Source of the DNA: Maribacter arenosus
GTDB lineage: Bacteria; Bacteroidota; Bacteroidia; Flavobacteriales; Flavobacteriaceae
DNA: 64,000 nucleotides
NCBI RefSeq assembly: GCF_014610845.1
Contig: NZ_JABTCG010000007.1
Span: 45,997-109,996, forward strand
Direction: 5' to 3'
Shown: positions 56,290-64,000 of the stretch, in pieces
Position numbering within the stretch: the first letter of the stretch is position 1
Layout of the letters: each line of letters opens with the position of its first letter
Position numbers and translations under genes: made by a program
Notes under the pieces: generated by a model
The model's database searches: none
What the model saw: only the letters and a program-made list of their open reading frames with translations
What the model was told of the DNA's origin: nothing

Positions 56290-58230
56290 ATGATTAAAAG
56301 AAATTTTATACTTGGAATTGTTTTGGTATTCTTGGTCGGTCAAAATACTTGGGCCCAAGAGAAACTTATTACAAAGGCCAACCAGAAGTATCGGGAGTAT
56401 TCCTTCAGTCCTGCCATTGATATATACAAAAAAGTCCTAGATAAAGGATTTGTATCCGCTGATTTATTGAAAAATTTGGGCAATTCCTATTATTTCAATG
56501 CCGATTATAAGGAAGCTGCGGAGACGTATAAACGATTATTGAAAGATTATACTTCGGATATTGGGCCAGAATATTATTTCAGGTATTCCCAAACGTTAAA
56601 AAGTTTGGGGGATTATGAGGCTGCAAAAGGGATGATGGATGAATTCAGTAAAATAACCGCTGATGATGTTCGTGCAGGGTTTTATAAGAATGAAAAGGAT
56701 TATTTAGAAGAAATTAAAAAGAATTCCGGTAGGTACGAAATCAAGCCATTTGAATACAATACCCCGTACTCTGAATTTGCGCCTTCCTATTATAAAAAAG
56801 GCCTTATTTTTTCGTCGGACAGGGACACCGGTAATTTGGCAAAGTACAGACACACATGGAACTCCAAGGATTTTCTGGACTTGTACAAGGTAAATACTGA
56901 TAGTCTGGACAATAATCGGGTCACCAAATTAGGGGATGATATCAATACCAGATTGCACGAATCGACCTCAGTTGTTACCAATGATGGGAAATACCTTTAT
57001 TTTACAAGGAATAATTTTAAGGATGGTAAGTATATTACTGATGAAAATGGAATAATAAGATTAAAAATATTACGAGCTTCTCTTGTGGATGGGGTCTGGA
57101 CGAATATAGAGGAATTTCCTTTCAATAGTGATTCTTATTCTACGGCACACCCTACTTTTAGCGCCGATGGGAAAACAATGTATTTTGCCTCCGATATGCC
57201 TGGCACTTTGGGTCAGTCCGATATTTTTCGTGTGGCTGTATATGATGATGGGAAATTTGGAACCCCTGAGAATTTAGGGAGCAATATTAATACAGAGGCC
57301 AGAGAAACTTTTCCGTATATAACTTCCGAAAATGTTTTATATCTGTCGTCTGACGGTCATCCAGGACTTGGGGGGCTCGATGTATTTGCTGCAAAGATCG
57401 GATTAGACGATTATCAAGGTGCTGTGGTGAATGTTGGGGAGCCGGTTAACAGTAAAATGGATGATTTTACATTCGTTTTTGATGAAGATACCAGAAATGG
57501 GTATTTCGCATCCAATAGGGAAGGTGGACAAGGGGCAGATGATATTTATTCATTTGTGGAAACCATACCCCTAAAGCTCGTCTGTGATCAAGGCATATCA
57601 GGAACGGTAAGGGATAAAATCACCAATGATGTTTTGGTGGGTGCTACGGTAAAAGTTATTGATGAAAATAATGAAGAATTATTGACAACCATTACTGATT
57701 CTCAAGGAGAATACAAGCTTTCTGTGGATTGTAATCAAGGAAATTTTGTCAGAGCTTTAATGCAAGGGTATGTTCCTTCAGAGGAGTATTTGGGGAAATC
57801 GGATGGGAAGCCCAATATCATTGATTTCTATTTGGAACGAGATCAGGTTATGGCAGGTTTTGGAGACGATTTGGCTAAGTTACTTCAGTTGAGTACCATT
57901 TATTTTGATTTTGACAAGTATAATATCCGTAAGGATTCGGAAATAGAAGTACAAAAGGTAATTGCCGCCATGGAAAAATATCCGAGCCTTAAAATCAAGG
58001 TGAATTCACATACAGATAGTCGTGGTCGTGATGCATACAATCTTTGGTTATCCCAAAAAAGGGCCGAGTCAACTGTCAATTATATGATTTCAAGAGGCAT
58101 CTCCGAAGATCGATTAAAAGGGGAAGGATATGGGGAAACCAAATTGGTGAACCATTGCGAGAATGGGGTACGCTGTACGGCGGCGGAGCATGAAAAAAAC
58201 CGTAGGTCAGAATTCATAATCCTGGAATAA
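56290..58230 (+). CDS. OmpA family protein with TPR, propeller and carboxypeptidase-like domains
   Basis: This 646-residue protein has: a signal peptide (ending TWAQEK); TPR-like helices (about 25-135, YREYSFSPAIDIYKKVLDKG, KNLGNSYYFNADYKEAAETYKRLL); a PD40 beta-propeller (about 150-420, GLIFSSDRDTG, PTFSADGKTMYFASDMPGTLGQSDIF, YLSSDGHPGLGGLDVFA, GYFASNREGGQGADDIYSF); a CarboxypepD_reg-like domain (GISGTVRDKITNDVLVGATVKVID); and a C-terminal OmpA peptidoglycan-binding domain (TIYFDFDKYNIRKDSEIEV, NSHTDSRGRDAYNLWLSQKRAESTVNYM). Such proteins accompany PorP/SprF in T9SS loci (PorE-like) and link the secretion machinery to the cell wall. It is the last gene of the adhesin operon. Confidence 0.93.
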   Translation: MIKRNFILGIVLVFLVGQNTWAQEKLITKANQKYREYSFSPAIDIYKKVLDKGFVSADLLKNLGNSYYFNADYKEAAETYKRLLKDYTSDIGPEYYFRYSQTLKSLGDYEAAKGMMDEFSKITADDVRAGFYKNEKDYLEEIKKNSGRYEIKPFEYNTPYSEFAPSYYKKGLIFSSDRDTGNLAKYRHTWNSKDFLDLYKVNTDSLDNNRVTKLGDDINTRLHESTSVVTNDGKYLYFTRNNFKDGKYITDENGIIRLKILRASLVDGVWTNIEEFPFNSDSYSTAHPTFSADGKTMYFASDMPGTLGQSDIFRVAVYDDGKFGTPENLGSNINTEARETFPYITSENVLYLSSDGHPGLGGLDVFAAKIGLDDYQGAVVNVGEPVNSKMDDFTFVFDEDTRNGYFASNREGGQGADDIYSFVETIPLKLVCDQGISGTVRDKITNDVLVGATVKVIDENNEELLTTITDSQGEYKLSVDCNQGNFVRALMQGYVPSEEYLGKSDGKPNIIDFYLERDQVMAGFGDDLAKLLQLSTIYFDFDKYNIRKDSEIEVQKVIAAMEKYPSLKIKVNSHTDSRGRDAYNLWLSQKRAESTVNYMISRGISEDRLKGEGYGETKLVNHCENGVRCTAAEHEKNRRSEFIILE

Positions 58231-58250
58231 GAATTACAATTGATATTTTT

Positions 58251-58284
58251 AAAAAGGGCAGCCATTATAATGGCTGCCCTTTTT
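58251..58284. terminator. perfect palindromic terminator after the OmpA gene
   Basis: AAAAAGGGCAGCCAT-TATA-ATGGCTGCCCTTTTT is a 34-base perfect palindrome with A and T runs on the two sides, so it can stop transcription in both directions. It ends the adhesin-SprF-OmpA operon. Confidence 0.9.
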
Positions 58285-58467
58285 CTTTTTAAATACCTGT
58301 GTAATTATCCAATTTTATTGGGTTTATCTATGAAATGCACACATTTGCAATACAAGAAACACCAAGTTTTTGAATGTTCACTTATTAAATCGGGGGTTAT
58401 ACAACAATAATTACCACAAAATAAGCAATCAAGGTATTTTTATCAAAATTTAACTTAGCGAATAGTA

Positions 58468-61400
58468 ATGTATAAATTAAAAGGGTATTCATTTCTTATG
58501 TTTTTTTTACTGTTGGGTATGTCTTTTTATGGGCAGGATACCTTTTTGGATAATTTCAATACTGTCTCCTATTCGAATAACAATGGAACCATGAATTATT
58601 CGGCCAATTGGGTTGATGATGAAGACGGTGATCCTACTAATGGCCGAATTTATATAAATGGCGGTTCAAATAGATTAAGGATTCAAAATATGGATGGGGT
58701 TATCCTTAGCCGTGCTTTGAATTTAGCAGGAGCAACAGGGGTTACCTTGTCAATGACGTATACCGAGATTTCTGGAAATGAACGTATAGATGTTGATTTG
58801 TGGAATGGTACAGGTTGGAATACGGTAGCAACACTTAATGGTTCGGGAACAGTGAATTATAATCTTGCGGCCGATGAAATGTCTGCTTCCTCCCAAATAC
58901 GATTTGTCACAAATAGTGGAGACTGGGGTTCCTCGGAAGCTTATGAAATAGATAATGTACAATTTTCGGGAACTGTTCCTCCCGGAATTTCCATAGATGA
59001 TATAACCGTCAATGAGGATGATGGTACTGCCGTCTTCACGGCTACCCATATTGGCACAAATACGGGTGGATCATTTACCGTAAATTACCAAACGGTTGAT
59101 GGTACAGCTACCGCCGGTACTGATTATATGTCAAGTACGGGCACACTCAGTTTTAACGGAACTGCAGGCGATACGGAGCAAATAACCATTCCTATAATAG
59201 ATAATAGCCTATACGATGGAGATAAAGACTTTACCATCCAGTTTACTTCAGTTTCTGATGCTTCTGTGAATATAGGTGATGTGGGAATAGGTACAATTGT
59301 GGATAACGAGGTCATATTATCCGATGTTCCCTTAACACTAATTGAAGAGTTTAATGGGTATTATGATTATGCAGTCACTGGAGGATCCTTGCGAGATCAA
59401 CCCAATACGGGAAATCCCTGTTCTATAGTACCAACATCAACTGTTACGGGTTTAACAACTGCCATTCCGGGGACGGCGACTATAGAAAAGGCATATTTGT
59501 TATGGGCACATTCCAACCAAAATCCGGATACTTCTATAATTTTTGAAGGCCAAACGGTTAATGCCAATATTGCCTACACTTCATCTTTGAGTGGAAATCG
59601 AATTTTTTATGGGATGCTAAGCGATGTTACCTCAATAATTCAAGGCATCCCAAACCCGTCTACAAATGTATATGACTTTTCAGGTCTAAATATTGATAAC
59701 ACGGACACCTTTGCACAATATTGTTCAACGGCTACTACCTTGGGAGGTTGGTCTTTGCTCATTTTCTATGAGGAGACATCGTTACCTGCGGTATCTATAA
59801 ATTTATACCATGGTTTCAAGGGAGAAAGTAATACCTCAAACTCATATACACTATCAGGTTTTTTTGCCATTGGAGCTACTGGGGCCAAAACAACAGCGTT
59901 GTCCTGGGAAGGTGATAGCACCTTGGATGGAAATAGTGCTGGCACAACCAATCCAAATGGGGAATCTTTAATTGTTACCAATCAATTGGGAACTAATTTT
60001 ACCATGACAGGTGATGGGGGCCAAACAGGTAACAATGCCTATAATTCCACTATTTATGATAATACTATTCTTCCAAATATTAATATTACAAATTCTTATG
60101 GGGTTGATTTGGATACCTATGATATTTCACCATATATAGCTCCAACTGATTCTCAGATTACAGTGAATGTTAATACCGGTCAGGATTTTGTAATCTCGAA
60201 TTTAGTACTGGTAAAAGTTCCAAGTAATTTAATTGTGGGCAAAATCTTTGAGGATATTAATTATGGTGGGGGAACGGGTAGAAATAGGGTAGCAGCTAGC
60301 GGTATACCAATTCAAGGGGTAACAATGGAGCTATACAACAGTTTGGGTGTTTTTGTAGAATCCACGGTTACGGATGCCTCTGGTAACTATTCATTTGGTG
60401 GAATGGCCAATGGTAGTTATAGTATTAGAGCGGTAAATGGAACGGTAGCATCAACGAGAGGAGGGGGAACTGCTTGTGGGAGCTGTTTGCCAGTTCAAAC
60501 TTTTAGAAGAAATTATACAACAGGAATCGGTTTTGCTGATATAACTAATGAAGTGGGTGGAGCCAATCCTTCGGGAGTAGATTCTGGAGAGGGTACGTTA
60601 ACCAATGCACAATCAGTGTCAACCGTGACGATAACAAGTGAAGGTGTCGTTGGCCTTGATTTTGGATTTAACTTCAATACGATAGTAAATACCAATGAAG
60701 ATGGCCAAGGCTCACTGGAACAATTTATTCTAAATTCCAATGAACTTGATGAAATCGGATTGGATATTGTAGCCAATAGCATTTTTGACCCCGCAGCAGG
60801 AGAGGACACCTCTATATTTATGATTCCATCTACGGGAGATCCATTGGGGCGAACAGCCGATTCAAATTATACAAGCGGAATATTCGATATTGTTATCTCG
60901 AATGGAAGCCCGTTAACAGATGTAGGTGGTATGAATACTATAATCGATGGTCGAACCCAAACGGCATATTCAGGGGATACCAATACGGGTACTATAGGTT
61001 CAGGTGGAGCCCCAGTTGGTGTATCTACAATAAATCTACCCAATTACGAATTACCGGAAATTCAGTTAAATCGCAGTGGAGGAGATGTTATTAACACCGT
61101 GGGGGATTTAGTTGTAATTCGAAATATTGCTGTTCATGGTAATAACAATGCTGGGATTCGAGTTGTCGGAGGTTCAACAACGATTACAAATACACTTATT
61201 GGTGTTAATGCGGCAGGTGTCAACAGTGGAAATAAAGATTATGGGGTCGAAATATTAGGGGGAATAGCGATTATTGATGGTACTTATATAGCAACGAATA
61301 CAGATGCCGGGATACTTATTAATGGGGGAACTTCCACAACCATTCAAAATAATCATATTACAGGGAATGGAGATGACGCTTGTGATGACAATATTACCAT

Positions 61401-62223
61401 ACAGAGTGGTACTGGCATTATTATTCAACATAATTTAATTGAAAATGCCGCAAGTTTGGCTATAGACGGTGACGGAATCTCAGGTGGTGTGGTCATTTCA
61501 GAGAACACAGTAACCTCCTCAGGACAAGATGGAGGCAATTGTGGTGGAAATGTTGAGAATGCGGGTATTCGACTGGATGGAAATAATTCCTCGATAACCA
61601 ACAATATAATAGCCTCCAATGCTGGTCCAGGACTCGTATTGGCAGGGGGGAACACCTCGGGAAATTTAATTTCACAAAATTCTTTCTATAGCAATGGCAT
61701 GGCCTCTCCGGCTTTAGGAATTGATCTCGGGGATGATGGCGTGACCTTAAATGACAATGGTGATAGCGATAGTGGTGAAAATGGTCTTGCGAATTTTCCG
61801 ATAATTACAGCGGCCTATATTTCTGGCCCTAATTTGGTCATAAAAGGATGGTCCAGACCAGGTGCAACAATAGAAGTTTTTCTAACGGATATTAATGAAG
61901 GAACAGCTGCCATGGGAGATAACCAACTAGGGTTATCAACGGACTATGGTGAAGGTCAAACCTATCTGGGAACCGCTGTTGAAGGTAGTGTGAGCGACCT
62001 AGACACCGGATCTTCCTTATATACAGATGCTGATGGTAATACGGATAATACCAACCTATATGAATTTAGAATTCCACTTCCTAGTGGAGTTGTATTGGGT
62101 GAATTTATCACAGCCACGGCAACAATTGCCAATTCTACTTCAGAGTTTTCTCCTTATAGTATTATAAAGGTAAAAACGATAATAACCAATCGTAGAATAA
62201 CCTATCGGGTGAATGGGAATTAA
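58468..62223 (+). CDS. large secreted beta-helix surface protein
   Basis: This 1,251-residue protein has a signal peptide (MYKLKGYSFLMFFLLLGMSF then YGQ); an N-terminal lectin-like region (TFLDNFNTVSYSNNNGTMNY); a Calx-beta domain (about 175-275, ISIDDITVNEDDGTAVFTATHIG, NYQTVDGTATAGTDY); a central all-beta region (EKAYLLWAHSNQNPDTSIIFEGQTV) of DUF3344-like type; an SdrD B-like domain (about 590-650, VGKIFEDINYGGGTG, SGIPIQGVTMELYNSLG); and a right-handed beta-helix (about 870-1090). There is no recognisable T9SS C-terminal domain. It ends IKVKTIITNRRITYRVNGN, a basic tail that recurs 375 bases downstream. The surface location is inferred from domain types and neighbours. Confidence 0.85.
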   Translation: MYKLKGYSFLMFFLLLGMSFYGQDTFLDNFNTVSYSNNNGTMNYSANWVDDEDGDPTNGRIYINGGSNRLRIQNMDGVILSRALNLAGATGVTLSMTYTEISGNERIDVDLWNGTGWNTVATLNGSGTVNYNLAADEMSASSQIRFVTNSGDWGSSEAYEIDNVQFSGTVPPGISIDDITVNEDDGTAVFTATHIGTNTGGSFTVNYQTVDGTATAGTDYMSSTGTLSFNGTAGDTEQITIPIIDNSLYDGDKDFTIQFTSVSDASVNIGDVGIGTIVDNEVILSDVPLTLIEEFNGYYDYAVTGGSLRDQPNTGNPCSIVPTSTVTGLTTAIPGTATIEKAYLLWAHSNQNPDTSIIFEGQTVNANIAYTSSLSGNRIFYGMLSDVTSIIQGIPNPSTNVYDFSGLNIDNTDTFAQYCSTATTLGGWSLLIFYEETSLPAVSINLYHGFKGESNTSNSYTLSGFFAIGATGAKTTALSWEGDSTLDGNSAGTTNPNGESLIVTNQLGTNFTMTGDGGQTGNNAYNSTIYDNTILPNINITNSYGVDLDTYDISPYIAPTDSQITVNVNTGQDFVISNLVLVKVPSNLIVGKIFEDINYGGGTGRNRVAASGIPIQGVTMELYNSLGVFVESTVTDASGNYSFGGMANGSYSIRAVNGTVASTRGGGTACGSCLPVQTFRRNYTTGIGFADITNEVGGANPSGVDSGEGTLTNAQSVSTVTITSEGVVGLDFGFNFNTIVNTNEDGQGSLEQFILNSNELDEIGLDIVANSIFDPAAGEDTSIFMIPSTGDPLGRTADSNYTSGIFDIVISNGSPLTDVGGMNTIIDGRTQTAYSGDTNTGTIGSGGAPVGVSTINLPNYELPEIQLNRSGGDVINTVGDLVVIRNIAVHGNNNAGIRVVGGSTTITNTLIGVNAAGVNSGNKDYGVEILGGIAIIDGTYIATNTDAGILINGGTSTTIQNNHITGNGDDACDDNITIQSGTGIIIQHNLIENAASLAIDGDGISGGVVISENTVTSSGQDGGNCGGNVENAGIRLDGNNSSITNNIIASNAGPGLVLAGGNTSGNLISQNSFYSNGMASPALGIDLGDDGVTLNDNGDSDSGENGLANFPIITAAYISGPNLVIKGWSRPGATIEVFLTDINEGTAAMGDNQLGLSTDYGEGQTYLGTAVEGSVSDLDTGSSLYTDADGNTDNTNLYEFRIPLPSGVVLGEFITATATIANSTSEFSPYSIIKVKTIITNRRITYRVNGN

Positions 62224-62446
62224 TTCACAGCTATTTAGCGATATCAATTTTTCTTCAATTATTTAGTAATCAATTAACTAACATTCAATTGCCAGTAGTT
62301 AAAAGTTTTCTTTTTGGTTAAATATCGTATTTGTTCTAATAAAGAATTGAAATCAAATTGATGGCACAAAGTGAATAGATTTTAAATCTATCCTGCAATT
62401 TCATCATTTGGAATGCTCTATGCTTACTTTTATTCTTCGATAATAA

Positions 62447-62599
62447 GTAGCGATTCTAAAGAACGTGAAATTGAATCATCCCCTCTCCAGTAATCTTATA
62501 AAATGTACTTCAAAAACCTCCAATACGGCCCTTTTAACAGTTCGGGTAAATACCGTGATAACCAACAGAAGAATTACGTACAGGATCAATAAAAATTAA
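62447..62599 (+). pseudogene. orphan C-terminal fragment with ITNRRITYR tail
   Basis: After a stop codon the frame is open for 50 residues, with no ATG. It ends VRVNTVITNRRITYRINKN and a TAA. The last 15 residues match the C-terminus of the upstream 1,251-residue protein (VKTIITNRRITYRVNGN), but with many synonymous base differences (for example AAC/AAT, AGA/CGT, TAC/TAT), so the two are not a recent copy. This is best read as the 3' remnant of a former surface-protein gene, though a short GTG- or TTG-initiated peptide cannot be excluded. Confidence 0.5.
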
Positions 62600-62963
62600 C
62601 ATGGTTTATTGGTCGTTAAACAATTTTTAATGAGGATTTTTCCTACCCGAAAACACTTGGAAAGTATTGATATAATGAGTCTGATCGACCAATGAATAGT
62701 CATAAAACCATTAGAAAAATCCATGGAAACCTCATTTTTTTTATAGTTAGGCTATACGAAACGACACTTACACAACAAATATTTTCCCACGGATGGTATA
62801 CCGTTAATTTTGTAAAGTGTAATTGGTATGATTTGTTCCGTTGTGAGAATTGTATCGAATCAAACGAACCCAAATGAGTGAATGCCTTAACCAAAATATC
62901 AGAGTTTATAGTGTTAAAAACATATTCAATTTTATAGGTAAAAGGTATTCGAAAAATTTAATG

Positions 62964-62984
62964 TTGAATGGATTATCCATTCAA
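62964..62984. promoter_or_regulatory. perfect inverted repeat upstream of a surface-protein gene
   Basis: TTGAATGGAT and ATCCATTCAA are perfect ten-base arms around a single T, 64 bases before the next ATG. Symmetry and position suggest a dimeric regulator's site. The loop is too small for a terminator and there is no T run. Confidence 0.4.
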
Positions 62985-63048
62985 TGATAAGAAACCAACT
63001 AATTAAATGATTTTGAAACACCAAACCATTAATAGTAAAGACGTTGTC

Positions 63049-64000
63049 ATGAATAGAAAGATATTAATTCTGATTTTTCTTCTGTTTTCAGGATTTGCAT
63101 TTTCGCAGACTACGGTCAACTTAGAAGATCAATGTAACTGTGAGGTTCTCAGTGGACCTGATGTTACGGCACCAGGAACGGTGACTCCGGCAGGAGCCGA
63201 TACTGGTGATATTTATGTGAATACCAATACCGGTACCATCTATTTTTGGGATGGGGATTCTTGGGAACTGACTTCAACCGATAGTCAACAGGTTTTGGAT
63301 TTTAGTTATGATACAGCCACTCGTGGACTTACTTTAGAGTTAGAGAATGGTGGGGCTCCTATTACCGCGATCCTTCCTGCGGAATCTTTGACCACACTGA
63401 CTTTGAACGGTAATTCATTGGAATACCTTGATGAGAATAACATTACGAATCTAATACCCCTTAATGTTGGTAATCTGACTCTAGGGGTTGATGGTAATTC
63501 TTTGGATTATACGGATGAAGCGGGATTATTGACCAATATTCCATTGAATGTTGGTGCATTGACTTTCAATGCTGCTACACGCGAGCTTACCTATATTGAT
63601 GAAGCGGGAACCTCAACAGTAATCATATTACCTGCTGAGACTGTTACTAATTTGGTTGATAATCTTGATGGTACCATCACCTATACCAATGAGGACGGTA
63701 CTCCACAAACGATAAACAAATCTAGTCTAACCGATTTAGGCAGCGGTATCTATAGTTTTGACAATGGAGACGGTTCGCCCGTTGCGTTTGTCGGTACAGA
63801 TAGCCAAACTGCAGCCGAGGTTAATTACGACAATACGACCTCCGGCCTGGTTGCCACGGACGTACAGGCCGCAATCGACGAGATCAACGCCGCCGCGGGC
63901 ACTGTGGCCTTGGTGGATAATGGTGACGGCACCTATACTTTTACTGATGCAGCAGGAGGAACAGTTCTTATTACAGATACTTCCATATCTACCTTATCAA
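63049..64000 (+). CDS. repeat-rich surface protein, N-terminal part
   Basis: The gene runs off the right edge; 317 codons are visible. The signal peptide MNRKILILIFLLFSGFAFSQ is followed by a cysteine pair (QCNCEV), a tail-fibre-like module (DTGDIYVNTNTGTIYFWDGDSWELTS) and repeated beta units (LTLNGNSLEYLDENNITNLIPLNVG, LTLGVDGNSLDYTDEAGLLTNIPLNVG, LVDNLDGTITYTNEDGTPQTI, LVDNGDGTYTFTDAAGGTVLI). A segment near 63840-63910 (SGLVATDVQAAIDEINAAAG) is much more GC-rich and resembles phage tail-fibre 'VQAAIDE' linkers. I judge it another large secreted adhesin-type protein; its sorting domain, if any, lies outside the window. Confidence 0.85.
   Translation, partial: MNRKILILIFLLFSGFAFSQTTVNLEDQCNCEVLSGPDVTAPGTVTPAGADTGDIYVNTNTGTIYFWDGDSWELTSTDSQQVLDFSYDTATRGLTLELENGGAPITAILPAESLTTLTLNGNSLEYLDENNITNLIPLNVGNLTLGVDGNSLDYTDEAGLLTNIPLNVGALTFNAATRELTYIDEAGTSTVIILPAETVTNLVDNLDGTITYTNEDGTPQTINKSSLTDLGSGIYSFDNGDGSPVAFVGTDSQTAAEVNYDNTTSGLVATDVQAAIDEINAAAGTVALVDNGDGTYTFTDAAGGTVLITDTSISTLS

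Larger units (their letters stand above)
62224..63048 (+). other. 825-base gene-poor region
   Basis: No complete gene is supported. It contains an orphan 50-codon frame ending in the same tail as the upstream protein, a 61-codon frame (62692-62877) without protein-like features, an imperfect AT palindrome near 62373-62392 (ATAGATTTTAAATCTATC) and a perfect 21-base inverted repeat 64 bases before the next gene. The base composition is very AT-rich. Confidence 0.6.

Noticed and set aside
62692..62877. 61-codon frame in the region before the last gene
   Set aside because: No start context, no family resemblance, and AT-rich composition like the surrounding noncoding sequence.

Overview
The window reads as a chromosomal segment of a flavobacterium (Bacteroidota, Flavobacteriaceae-like, probably marine). 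The evidence is: promoters of the TTTG / TAnnTTTG type, near absence of Shine-Dalgarno sequences except a very strong one in front of rpsU, type IX secretion (T9SS) surface proteins with a gliding-motility-type C-terminal domain, PorP/SprF and OmpA partners, DUF2851 and the small ribosomal protein THX, and the gene order tRNA-tuf-tRNA(Trp)-secE-nusG-rplKAJL-rpoBC. Most of the DNA is moderately AT-rich. The repeats of the giant adhesin are clearly more GC-rich.

Layout. 0-5 kb: end of a START-like gene, pyrE divergent from a NUDIX hydrolase, and a multi-PAS histidine kinase overlapping a single-domain response regulator. 5-10.5 kb: coaD-ddl, divergent from a PASTA protein-rluD pair, then yaaA, a small lipoprotein, the tiny ribosomal protein THX and a uracil-DNA-glycosylase-like gene. 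10.7-16.7 kb: PEP carboxylase, a 47-residue basic ORF, a secreted M20 peptidase and a lipoprotein alpha-amylase. 16.7-23.5 kb: a complete trpEGDCFBA operon on the minus strand. It is preceded by a promoter, an 18-codon leader peptide with three consecutive Trp codons, and a terminator whose loop and 3' arm can instead pair with the end of the leader ORF, which is a classical attenuator. 23.5-31.9 kb: marR-yceI, rhodanese, DUF2851, PspC, a K+ channel, an alanine:cation symporter with an extra N-terminal extracytoplasmic part, a helix-hairpin-helix protein and an acyl-CoA dehydrogenase.

32-47.4 kb is the translation/transcription core: rpsU (autoregulation-type SD), a Xer recombinase, hpf, tRNA-Thr/Tyr/Gly/Thr, tuf, tRNA-Trp, secE, nusG, four ribosomal proteins, rpoB, rpoC and a DUF3467 gene. 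It is punctuated by hairpins that look like attenuators or terminators. prfC follows on the opposite strand.

49.5-64 kb is a surface-protein island. It holds a 1,945-residue T9SS type-B adhesin built from almost identical 690-bp and 294-bp tandem repeats, its PorP/SprF-like and OmpA-like partners, a 1,251-residue beta-helix protein, a gene-poor 0.8 kb stretch with an orphan copy of that protein's C-terminal tail, and the start of another repeat-rich surface protein running off the window.

The most interesting signals are the trp attenuator, the shared ITNRRITYR-type C-terminal tail, the symporter fusion, several start codons sitting 4-9 nt after a promoter -7 element (likely very short or absent 5' leaders), and a terminator-like hairpin encoded inside the beginning of a conserved coding sequence.
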